From the NCBI GenBank assembly GCA_035560935.1, contig DATMYQ010000330.1, positions 1-22,837 of the forward strand: 22,837 nt of DNA. Reading direction: 5' to 3'. Below the pieces are notes generated by a model. That model was not told where the DNA came from, did not search any database, and saw only the letters and a list, made by a program, of their open reading frames with translations. Within the stretch, counting starts at the first letter, position 1, and the number at the start of each line of letters is the position of its first letter. A program made the position numbers and the translations under genes. Positions 7,615 through 13,968 of the stretch are shown here, piece after piece. The DNA is from DATMYQ01 sp035560935 (GTDB lineage Bacteria > Bacillota > Negativicutes > Sporomusales > Sporomusaceae).

Positions 7615-8736
7615 TTGAGAATCACATACCGGGATTTAGAATGGGCAGTAGAACAACGAATCCTTTCCTCTGATCAGGCCCGGCAATTGTGGCGCCGTTG
7701 GGATGAATACCAGGCGGAGCGACCGTCGGTGGCAATGGTCAGGGTTACTTTTTACGCCGGGTTGCTGCTATTACTACTGGCGCAGGGGGGCTTGATGTTT
7801 AGCGCCTGGACTGAGTTTGGCGGTTGGGGAGTGGCTTTCCTGGGCTTTTTGTATTTGCTGCTGTTCAGCCTGGCGGCCCGATTGCTGTGGAACCGGCGGG
7901 CTAAAAATATTTCCGGTGGTCTGATGGTTTTGCTGGCAACGGCCATGCCGCCGGTTGTGGCCTTTGGCGTGGAACGGGCTATGGACTGGTGGCCGGTGTC
8001 TGATCCCGCATATTATCGTGAACTCTCTCTTTACCTGCAGGGAGGCTGGTTGCCGTTGGAAAGCGTGGCGATTGTTTCCTGCTTCTTTTTTGCCCGTTGG
8101 TTTTCCTTTCCGCTGCTAATATTGCCGCTAGGACTTTGCGTATGGTATGGCGCCATGGAATTGCTGCCATTACTGCTGCCAGGAGACAATGCCGGAGAAA
8201 TTCGGCGATGGGCAACCATATATTTTGGATTGCTCTGGCTGGTAGGTGCTTTTGTTGTGGATTATTTAACCCGGGTGCGGAAACGGGGGCGGGAAGACTA
8301 TGCCTTTTGGAATTATTTTCTGGCGGCAGCGGCTCTTTGGGGCGCCGGAACCTTGATCCATATGGATGGCACAGTGGACCGGACGGTGTACAGTCTGCTG
8401 AATGTGCTGCTTTTGCTATTGGCAATATTGCTGCAACGTGGGATTTTCATGGTTCTTGGGTGTGTGGGGATTTTTGGGTATTGGGGCTTTGACGCCTATC
8501 TGGCGTATGGAACCTCGGCAGTTTTTGCCATCATTCTGGGCGGTATCGGATTGTCTTGGCTGATCTTGGGATTAATATACCATCGAAAGCGAGAGATGAT
8601 ACAATGCATAATTTATATTGTTATTCCTGGATTTTTCCTTCGCTGTCTGCCGCAGGCAACGGTTGCGGCACGAAAATCACAGGAGGCCGGAGAAAAACTA
8701 TTAAAAGGGGGCTATGACGATGGAATGCAGGGATAA
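7615..8736 (+). CDS. DUF2157 domain membrane protein
   Basis: A 373-residue protein with a cytosolic helical N-terminus (YRDLEWAVEQRILSSDQARQLW, typical of the DUF2157 domain) followed by about nine or ten hydrophobic helices from residue 42 to about 325. The function of the family is unknown. The tail after the last helix is basic and amphipathic. TTG 7615 is used with a run of six G residues seven bases upstream; no better start is visible. Its 3' end overlaps the next gene by 17 bases in another frame, and that gene's ribosome binding site lies inside it, pointing to translational coupling. Confidence 0.72.
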   Translation: MRITYRDLEWAVEQRILSSDQARQLWRRWDEYQAERPSVAMVRVTFYAGLLLLLLAQGGLMFSAWTEFGGWGVAFLGFLYLLLFSLAARLLWNRRAKNISGGLMVLLATAMPPVVAFGVERAMDWWPVSDPAYYRELSLYLQGGWLPLESVAIVSCFFFARWFSFPLLILPLGLCVWYGAMELLPLLLPGDNAGEIRRWATIYFGLLWLVGAFVVDYLTRVRKRGREDYAFWNYFLAAAALWGAGTLIHMDGTVDRTVYSLLNVLLLLLAILLQRGIFMVLGCVGIFGYWGFDAYLAYGTSAVFAIILGGIGLSWLILGLIYHRKREMIQCIIYIVIPGFFLRCLPQATVAARKSQEAGEKLLKGGYDDGMQG

Positions 8737-9301
8737 GGTGATAGAAACCGACCGTCTGCTGTTGAGAATATTGGACGAAAGTTGGGCAGAAACGGTATTG
8801 GACTATTATTTGCGTAATTTTGCTTTTCTTCGACAATGGGAGCCGCAGCGCGATGCGGAATTTTTTACGGCGGAGTGCCAGCGCAGCCTGTTGTTGACGG
8901 AACTGGCCCGGATGAATCTGGGGGAAATGTTCCGGTTTTGGATTGTAAAAAAAGAAGAAGCCCGTCAAAGACGGACTATCGGCACGGTAGCGCTGAGTAA
9001 TATTGTCCGGGGCGGCTTTCAGTCCTGCCATTTAGGATACAAACTGGATCAAAGCGAATTGCGGCGGGGATATATGACGGAAGCCATTGGGGGAGTGGTC
9101 GGCTTTGCGTTTGGTGAGTTAGGCTTGCACCGGGTGGAAGCGAATATTTTGCCTCGTAATGCCGCATCGTTGGGCGTTGTGGGAAAACTGGGATTTTATC
9201 ACGAAGGCCTGGCCCGCAAATATTTGCAGATTAACGGGCGATGGGAGGATCATATCCATATGGTGATTCGCAACCTGGCTATGGAAGAAATAGAAAACTA
9301 A
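8720..9301 (+). CDS. GNAT N-acetyltransferase, RimJ/RimL type
   Basis: Cytosolic acetyl-CoA-dependent acetyltransferase of 193 residues. Features are the N-terminal IETDRLLLRIL strand common to RimJ/RimL-like GNATs, the acetyl-CoA pyrophosphate loop around LRRGYMTEAIGGVVGFAF (RxxG/A-type motif A), and the motif B stretch HRVEANILPRNAASLGVVGKLGF. Family members acetylate ribosomal protein N-termini, aminoglycosides or other amines; the substrate is undefined here. ATG 8720 has AAAAGGGGG eight bases away; an in-frame ATG at 8714 would leave only two. It overlaps the DUF2157 gene and converges with the MocR gene, only 11 bases apart. Confidence 0.85.
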   Translation: MECRDKVIETDRLLLRILDESWAETVLDYYLRNFAFLRQWEPQRDAEFFTAECQRSLLLTELARMNLGEMFRFWIVKKEEARQRRTIGTVALSNIVRGGFQSCHLGYKLDQSELRRGYMTEAIGGVVGFAFGELGLHRVEANILPRNAASLGVVGKLGFYHEGLARKYLQINGRWEDHIHMVIRNLAMEEIEN

Positions 9302-9312
9302 GGAACCACTGA

Positions 9313-10830
9313 TTAAATGATTGGCCGACCAACCTGCGTTGACGGGAGAGTTTCTATTCCTACGCTTCTTGACAGCAAGTGCAAGGCTTTTCCCAGCCGC
9401 TTGATACCCTCAGTCAACTGGGCTTCGTTGTGTGTGGCGAAACATAGCCGGAATTCCCGGGTGCCCTGGGCATCGGCGTAGAATGCTTCGCCGGGAACAA
9501 AGGAAACCCCGACTTTGGTGGTTTCGTGCAAGAGCTGTCGGGCGGTTACCTGTGCGCGAATGCGGCACCAGAGATACAAACCGCCGTCGGGTTGAGAAAA
9601 TTCAATCGCGTCGCCGCAAAAGCGTCGGAGAGCCTGCATGGCGGCAGCCCGGCGTTTTTTGTATTCCCGTCGAACGAGTCGGAGGTGGTCATCCAGCAAG
9701 TTTTCACAAAGATAATGATGTAGCAGCCATTGCGTCATGCTATTGCTGTGCAGGTCTACATGCTGTTTTTCCATGGCGACCCGGTTAATGACCGCTTCCG
9801 GTGCGACCAGCCAACCGGTACGAAGACCGGGAAACAATATTTTAGAAAAAGATCCAAGGCTGAGAACGCCGCCATAATGATCTAATTCTTTTAAAGACGG
9901 CGGTGGTGCCTGATCGAAATACAACTCGCTGTAAGGGTCATCTTCCAGAATAACCAAGCGATGACGGGCAGCCAATTGCAGCAGGTCTTTACGCATCTGC
10001 AGCGGCAGGACATGGCCGTTGGGATTTTGAAAGGTAGGTAATGCGTAATACAGTTTGGGACGGTAGCGGACCAGGTAATCTTCCAGTGTTGCCAGGGACA
10101 GAGCGGGATTGACCGGCAGGGTGAGAAGCCGGGCGCCAGCCAATTGAAAAGCCTGAATAGCTCCCAAATAAGTTGGGGATTCGACAATCACGTAATCGCC
10201 GGGCTCAATAAAAATCTTGGTTAACAGATACATACCCTGCTTGGAACCGGTCAATATCAACGTGTTTTTGGCGGTGGCCGGTATGCCGCGGCTGCGAAGA
10301 TGGGCAGCCAGCGATTCACGAAAGGGTGAATAGCCTTCCGTGGCAATATGCCCGAAATCGGCGGCGCTGCTGTGCGGGGCGTGGGCGTTGAATAAACGGT
10401 TGAAATCATGAATGGGATAAAAAGCGGGATCGGGCATTCCGGCGGCCAGTGAAATAGATTCGTCGGAAATAGTGGCGGAGACCAATTCGCGCAACAAAGA
10501 AGACAAAGGGGTCTGCGCACGGGGAACAAATAGTTGAGACCAGGCAATGGCAGGCAGGTTGGCCGAGCTGACCAGATCGGCCACGTACGTGCCGCTGCCA
10601 ACCCGGGTACGAACCATTTCTTTTTGTTCCAATTGGCGGTAGGCGTTGATGGCGGTGGTGCGGCTAACGGATAACAACGCAGCCAGTTCACGTTCCGGCG
10701 GCAACTTTGCGCCGGCTGACAGGGAAGCGTCAAGAATTTTTTCCTCGATCAGTCCGGCAATTTGCAGATATATCGGTGTTGGAAGTGAAGAATCCAACTG
10801 GGTAGCACTTAAAAATTTGGATATATCCAT
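9313..10830 (-). CDS. MocR-type regulator (GntR HTH fused to class I aminotransferase)
   Basis: PLP-dependent transcription factor of 505 residues. An N-terminal GntR-type winged helix (about residues 18-85, with LPPERELAALLSVSRTTAINAYRQLE) joins a full fold-type I aminotransferase domain, whose PLP lysine lies in SLGSFSKILFPGLRTGWL. Family members (PdxR, GabR, MocR) sense PLP or amino compounds and control a divergent gene. Here the divergent genes are azlC-azlD, so a role in amino acid export control is likely but inferred. ATG 10830 is preceded by AGGAGGT (complement of 10840-10846) nine bases away; longer in-frame starts lack this. It may alternatively act as a real aminotransferase, as some family members do. 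Confidence 0.88.
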   Translation of the reverse strand: MDISKFLSATQLDSSLPTPIYLQIAGLIEEKILDASLSAGAKLPPERELAALLSVSRTTAINAYRQLEQKEMVRTRVGSGTYVADLVSSANLPAIAWSQLFVPRAQTPLSSLLRELVSATISDESISLAAGMPDPAFYPIHDFNRLFNAHAPHSSAADFGHIATEGYSPFRESLAAHLRSRGIPATAKNTLILTGSKQGMYLLTKIFIEPGDYVIVESPTYLGAIQAFQLAGARLLTLPVNPALSLATLEDYLVRYRPKLYYALPTFQNPNGHVLPLQMRKDLLQLAARHRLVILEDDPYSELYFDQAPPPSLKELDHYGGVLSLGSFSKILFPGLRTGWLVAPEAVINRVAMEKQHVDLHSNSMTQWLLHHYLCENLLDDHLRLVRREYKKRRAAAMQALRRFCGDAIEFSQPDGGLYLWCRIRAQVTARQLLHETTKVGVSFVPGEAFYADAQGTREFRLCFATHNEAQLTEGIKRLGKALHLLSRSVGIETLPSTQVGRPII

Positions 10831-10857
10831 TTGGGGTAAACCTCCTATTGGTATTCG

Positions 10858-10881
10858 ATTAATAGTCATAATTTTATTAAT
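10858..10881. promoter_or_regulatory. Candidate operator between the MocR gene and azlC
   Basis: A perfect 7-bp inverted repeat, ATTAATA at 10858-10864 and TATTAAT at 10875-10881, separated by 10 bases. It lies in the divergent intergenic region just upstream of the azlC -35. The spacing and place suit a regulator site, and the neighbouring MocR protein is the obvious candidate. Binding is inferred, and AT-rich repeats arise by chance fairly easily. Confidence 0.4.
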
Positions 10882-10887
10882 TGGATA

Positions 10888-10916
10888 TTTACTTGCGATT
10901 TCCTGCCGCATACAAT
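10888..10916 (+). promoter_or_regulatory. Promoter of azlCD
   Basis: TTTACT at 10888-10893, a 17-base spacer and TACAAT at 10911-10916 match sigma-A hexamers at 4/6 and 5/6. It would start transcription near 10923, about 35-55 bases before azlC. Confidence 0.55.
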
Positions 10917-10976
10917 AAAAAATATCAATACGTTGAGGCAGGGAGGAGAGGGATAGTGAGAGGCGAGGAGAGCGTG

Positions 10977-11687
10977 ATGGAGGGAACGGGGATCAGTGCG
11001 TACGAAGAGTTTTGGCAGGGGTCACGGGATACCTTACCGTTGGTGTTAGGTGCAATTCCTTTTGGCATTACCTGTGGTGTGATGGGGCTGGCGGCAGGGC
11101 TTAGCGGCGGTGAAATGATGTTGATGTCGTTGACGGTATTCGCCGGTGCGGCCCAGTTTATTAGCATTACCATGTTTAGCGCCGGCGTCAGCGGCTGGGG
11201 CCTCTACGTATTTACCACTCTGCTGGTGAATTTGCGACATCTCTTGATGGGAGCGTCCTTAGCACCGCATATGACCCGGCTGCCTTTGGCCTGGCAGGCA
11301 GTGTTAGCCTTTGGTATGGCGGATGAAACATATGCCGTAACGATGAACCGGACGCTGGCGACAGGTTATCATCCCAATTACCACCTGGGAGCCAATCTGA
11401 CCATGTATATTGCCTGGGGAGCGTCGACAGCGGTAGGCGCGTTGGCGGGCAGCATGATCCCCAATCCACTGGACTGGGGGCTGGATTTTGCCATGCCGGC
11501 CACTTTTTTGGCCATGTTGATTCCTCGCCTGAAAGAACGCCGCAGCCTGATCGTTTGTATAGTGAGTGCAGTAGTGGCACTGGCAGGGGCATTATGGCTG
11601 CCGGGAAAATGGTATATTATTGCGGCAGCGGCAGCGGCGATGCTGGCCGGAGGAATTTTGGAAGGAGGCGGTACCTGTGCGGACTGA
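10977..11687 (+). CDS. azlC: Branched-chain amino acid exporter, AzlC subunit
   Basis: Large subunit of an AzlCD-type two-component exporter for branched-chain amino acids (and analogues), in the inner membrane. The 236-residue protein begins with the typical FWQGSRDTLPLVLGAIPFGI entry helix and has LMSLTVFAGAAQF, LVNLRHLLMGASLAPH and the FGMADETYAV segment that mark the AzlC family, with about seven membrane helices. ATG 10977 has GAGGAG six bases upstream; GTG 10956, with GGGAGGAG seven bases upstream, is equally credible and would add seven residues. It overlaps azlD by 11 bases, indicating coupled translation, and is divergent from the MocR regulator. Confidence 0.9.
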   Translation: MEGTGISAYEEFWQGSRDTLPLVLGAIPFGITCGVMGLAAGLSGGEMMLMSLTVFAGAAQFISITMFSAGVSGWGLYVFTTLLVNLRHLLMGASLAPHMTRLPLAWQAVLAFGMADETYAVTMNRTLATGYHPNYHLGANLTMYIAWGASTAVGALAGSMIPNPLDWGLDFAMPATFLAMLIPRLKERRSLIVCIVSAVVALAGALWLPGKWYIIAAAAAAMLAGGILEGGGTCAD

Positions 11688-12000
11688 GATCGTGGGCATT
11701 ATTTTAGGAATGGCGGCAGTCACATTTCTGACCCGGTTTGGTGCGCTGGCTTTATTCCATCGAACCGGAATTCCCTCCTGGTTTGGACGCTGGTGCCGGC
11801 ACCTTCCCACCGGTATATTGACGGCGTTAGTGGTTCCCGGTCTGCTAATGCCATCAGGACAGCTGGATATATCTTTAAATAACCACTATTTATTGGCAGG
11901 ATTGGCGGCGGCTTTTATGGCGTACCGGTTCCAAAATATTTTACTGACGTTAGGAGTTGGATTTGGGGTCATGTTTTCGCTGCGTGGGTTATGGATGTAG
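11677..12000 (+). CDS. azlD: Branched-chain amino acid exporter, AzlD subunit
   Basis: Small partner of AzlC, 107 residues with about four membrane helices. The family signature is visible in AAVTFLTRFGALALF near the N-terminus, the RHLPTGILTALVVPGLL segment in the middle and the alanine-rich GLAAAFMAYRF helix. GTG 11677 is chosen because AAGGAGG at 11662-11668 lies eight bases upstream. The start overlaps the end of azlC, so the two are made together. Confidence 0.88.
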   Translation: MRTEIVGIILGMAAVTFLTRFGALALFHRTGIPSWFGRWCRHLPTGILTALVVPGLLMPSGQLDISLNNHYLLAGLAAAFMAYRFQNILLTLGVGFGVMFSLRGLWM

Positions 12001-12029
12001 TGGGCGGACAGGCTTAACGGAGGTGAGGA

Positions 12030-12197
12030 ATGCGTTTGGCGTTTGCGAGCGGTGAGGATTTAAAGCGGCGGGACGGCATTGTTGCTGCTGTCGCTCGACG
12101 ATATTGGCAGAAGAATATCAATGGTGCCAGGATGACGATGAAAGTGTTGGCGGAGCTTCAGAGAACGGCTGGTCAGCATAATAAAATGTGCGCATGA
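12030..12197 (+). CDS. Small 55-residue hypothetical protein
   Basis: A short ORF starting ATG at 12030 with a strong GGAGGTGAGG site immediately upstream. The product is basic and helical in appearance (LKRRDGIVAAVARRYWQKN, then RMTMKVLAELQRT), with no signal peptide or membrane segment. It lies 29 bases after azlD, so it may be the third gene of that unit. Its last seven codons and stop lie within the left arm of the long terminator hairpin, which is unusual for a random ORF but also constrains its tail. I do not recognise a family; the good ribosome binding site is the main support. Confidence 0.5.
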   Translation: MRLAFASGEDLKRRDGIVAAVARRYWQKNINGARMTMKVLAELQRTAGQHNKMCA

Positions 12198-12233
12198 ATA
12201 AGTGATATCCATGCGCACATTTTATTATGCTGA
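12173..12233. terminator. Very long bidirectional terminator hairpin
   Basis: A perfect 24-bp inverted repeat (12173-12196 with 12210-12233) and a 13-base loop. The inner part is GC-rich (TGTGCGCATG) and is flanked by AAAA on the left and TTTT on the right, so it can terminate transcription from both sides. It sits between azlD plus the small ORF and the convergent minus-strand gene. The outer AT-rich arms make it far longer than needed. Confidence 0.9.
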
Positions 12234-12264
12234 TAGCTAATGAAACGATAAGTTCCGGCGGAAT

Positions 12265-12912
12265 TTATTGACGCTGAGAATGGGTGCCGGTTTTAAATTC
12301 ACTGCGCAACTGCTGGGCATCTTTTTGCCAGGATTCACGGTCGATACCCAGGGCTGTGGCGGTATAGTCCCAATTGGTACCGCTTTGATGCAGCAAGAAG
12401 ACTTCATCAATGGATTTAGTGCTTTTCTGGGCCAGCAAATTGGCAAGGGCAATATCCCTGCCGCTATGGCCGGCGGCCAGCAGACGCATACTGGTCTGGC
12501 GAGGGATCTGGAGACGATTTTCCAACTGAGCGGCAGTTAAATCACGATGTGCCGCCTGCCGTTGCTCTGGCGTGATGGATAAGGTCTGGGCCACATCTTT
12601 CCAGGAGTTGTTATCGGTTTTTAGGGAGATGACTTCACTTAACGGTTTGCCACTGGCTTTTGCCAGGAATGAGGCATGGCCCAGCGCTTTGTAGCTGTAA
12701 CCCTGTGTGTTGTAGCGCTGCACTTCTTCGGCATCAACACCAAAAGTTTCCGCCAATCGTTGACTGCTTTGGGCCTTTTGGGCCTGACGGGCATGAAAAG
12801 CACTGGGGTAATTTTCGGCAGCGGCCTGCACGCCCATTGGGACAGCTACACCAACTAACAGGAAGGCGCCGGCCACAAAACCGGCAATCGTTTTTCGGGA
12901 ATTATTATACAT
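12265..12912 (-). CDS. Secreted two-repeat protein of unknown function
   Basis: A 215-residue exported protein. Residues 1-30 form a classic signal peptide (RK, then a hydrophobic core, then VQA before the likely cleavage). The mature part has two divergent copies of a unit of about 72 residues (about 49-121 and 128-200). Shared pattern: LAETFGV/LENRLQI, then GYS or GHS, an A-x-LA-x-x-S-x-K-x-(L/I)-x-EV-x-x-L stretch, and a closing (S/N)W-x3-A-x2-L-x-I. I do not recognise a named domain; it resembles hypothetical secreted proteins with W-x3-A-x2-L repeats seen in anaerobes. ATG 12912 has GGAGGAG six bases upstream. A PhoB-type promoter lies directly upstream, suggesting induction in phosphate limitation. 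Confidence 0.75.
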   Translation of the reverse strand: MYNNSRKTIAGFVAGAFLLVGVAVPMGVQAAAENYPSAFHARQAQKAQSSQRLAETFGVDAEEVQRYNTQGYSYKALGHASFLAKASGKPLSEVISLKTDNNSWKDVAQTLSITPEQRQAAHRDLTAAQLENRLQIPRQTSMRLLAAGHSGRDIALANLLAQKSTKSIDEVFLLHQSGTNWDYTATALGIDRESWQKDAQQLRSEFKTGTHSQRQ

Positions 12913-12967
12913 TGAAGACTCCTCCATTTCGTGAACGATGTAAAACCAGCATTGTGCTGTTGAGGTC

Positions 12968-13012
12968 ATTTTACAAAATGACTGTGACAAAATGATGACA
13001 GGCCGGTGACAG
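12968..13012 (-). promoter_or_regulatory. PhoB-type (Pho box) promoter of the secreted protein gene
   Basis: Read on the minus strand, three 7-mers repeat at an exact 11-base period: CTGTCAC (13012-13006), CTGTCAT (13001-12995) and TTGTCAC (12990-12984), each separated by four bases. Ten bases after the last comes TAAAAT (12973-12968), a 5/6 match to the -10, with no usual -35. This is the layout of Pho-box promoters in enterobacteria; the last two 7-mers equal those of the E. coli phoA box. Predicted start near 12961. A palindrome (12965-12982, 8-bp arms) overlaps the -10. Confidence 0.72.
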
Positions 13013-13067
13013 TGTAAAGTAAAAAATACATAGCTCATAATACCGTCGTCCAATAGAGGAGACTGCC

Positions 13068-13096
13068 TTTACAAAAAAGCAAAAATCGCTTACAAT
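13068..13096 (+). promoter_or_regulatory. Promoter of the thiamine operon
   Basis: TTTACA at 13068-13073, a 17-base spacer and TACAAT at 13091-13096, each 5/6 to consensus. Transcription would begin near 13103, about 15 bases before the TPP riboswitch. Confidence 0.75.
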
Positions 13097-13117
13097 GATT
13101 TCAGTAACAATTGCATA

Positions 13118-13204
13118 TTGAGCGGGGGTGCCTACGGGCTGAGAGGGAAAGAATTCCCAACCCTTTGAACCTGACATGGTTAATACCATCGTAGGGAAGC
13201 ATAC
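13118..13204 (+). promoter_or_regulatory. TPP riboswitch (THI element)
   Basis: The conserved core is present in order: GGGGGTGCC (13124-13132), GGGCTGAGAGGG (13136-13147), TTGAACCTGA (13165-13174), GGTTAATACC (13178-13187) and GTAGGGAAGC (13191-13200). These are the pyrimidine- and pyrophosphate-sensing elements of the thiamine pyrophosphate aptamer. It precedes thiE-thiC and is followed by a terminator, so it should shut off the operon at transcription when TPP is high. Confidence 0.97.
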
Positions 13205-13222
13205 CGGATTTGACCGACGATC

Positions 13223-13250
13223 AGCTTGCCCGAGGGGGTGAGCTTTTTTT
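13223..13250 (+). terminator. TPP riboswitch terminator
   Basis: A nine-base-pair stem (13223-13231 with 13236-13244, two G-T wobbles), a GAGG loop and a run of seven T residues. GGGAAGC in the aptamer's 3' side (13194-13200) can pair with GCTTGCCC (13224-13231, one bulge), giving a plausible antiterminator when TPP is absent. Confidence 0.85.
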
Positions 13251-13299
13251 ATGAAAGAAGACGGAGATGGCCCATGGGATGAGGAGGGAATGTGATTTG

Positions 13300-13968
13300 A
13301 TGAAAAAGGCAGGCAAGCAGAAGGATGAGAGCCGGCCTATGCTGCCTAACGGTCTGTACTGTTTAACTGGGATGGATTTTTCTCGGGGACGCAGCAATCG
13401 GGAAGTGGTGGAAAAAATGCTGGAGGCCGGTGTTCGGGTGATCCAGTACCGGGAAAAAGAGCTGCCGTCCGGTCAAAAATACCGGGAATGTCTGGAGATT
13501 CGGGAAATGACCCGACGGGCGGGTGCGCTGATGATTGTTAATGATGACATTGCCATAGCGATACTGGTTGCCGCGGATGGCGTTCATATCGGCCAGGACG
13601 ATCTGCCGTTGGAACAGGTACGGCATTTGGTAGGGCCGCATATGCTGATCGGATTATCGACGCATTCCCGGCAGCAAGCAATCGACGCTGCCAATCGGGG
13701 TGCGGATTATATTGGTGTGGGACCTGTTTTTGCTACGGCGACCAAAGCCGATGCCGCTGCTGCTATCGGCCTTGAGGGACTGAAAGATATTGCGGCTGCC
13801 GTCAATATACCGGTGGTAGCCATTGGCGGCATCAAGGAACAGAATGTGGTGGAGGTTTTGCGAAACGGAGCGGATTGTGCGGCGATTATTTCCGATATTG
13901 TCGGAGCGGATGATATTGTCGCCAAAGTCAGAGACATTCAAAAAAACATATTGAAGGAGACGAAATAA
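13300..13968 (+). CDS. thiE: Thiamine-phosphate synthase
   Basis: Cytosolic TIM-barrel enzyme joining HMP pyrophosphate and the thiazole phosphate to form thiamine phosphate. Seen motifs: VIQYREKEL (HMP-PP/phosphate region), MIVNDDIAIAILVAADGVHIGQDD, IGLSTHS, ADYIGVGPVFATATK and VAIGGI near the C-terminus, all in normal order. The protein is 222 residues from ATG 13300, a few residues longer than usual at the N-terminus. AGGAGGGA at 13282-13289 is ten bases upstream; in-frame TTG 13297 and ATG 13267 are alternatives. It lies behind the TPP riboswitch, and its stop overlaps the thiC start by one base. Confidence 0.94.
   Translation: MKKAGKQKDESRPMLPNGLYCLTGMDFSRGRSNREVVEKMLEAGVRVIQYREKELPSGQKYRECLEIREMTRRAGALMIVNDDIAIAILVAADGVHIGQDDLPLEQVRHLVGPHMLIGLSTHSRQQAIDAANRGADYIGVGPVFATATKADAAAAIGLEGLKDIAAAVNIPVVAIGGIKEQNVVEVLRNGADCAAIISDIVGADDIVAKVRDIQKNILKETK

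Noticed and set aside
8574..8736. Frameshift at the end of the DUF2157 gene because it overlaps the acetyltransferase
   Set aside because: The alternative frame does not extend the membrane protein into anything family-like, and a short overlap with a ribosome binding site inside is common in coupled genes.
10881..10976. N-terminal extension of AzlC from an upstream start at 10881
   Set aside because: The added residues include the promoter region and are not AzlC-like; good ribosome binding sites lie before 10956 and 10977.
13251..13295. A 14-codon ORF directly after the riboswitch T-run
   Set aside because: It has no ribosome binding site (only the T-run precedes it) and ends before thiE; a chance ORF.
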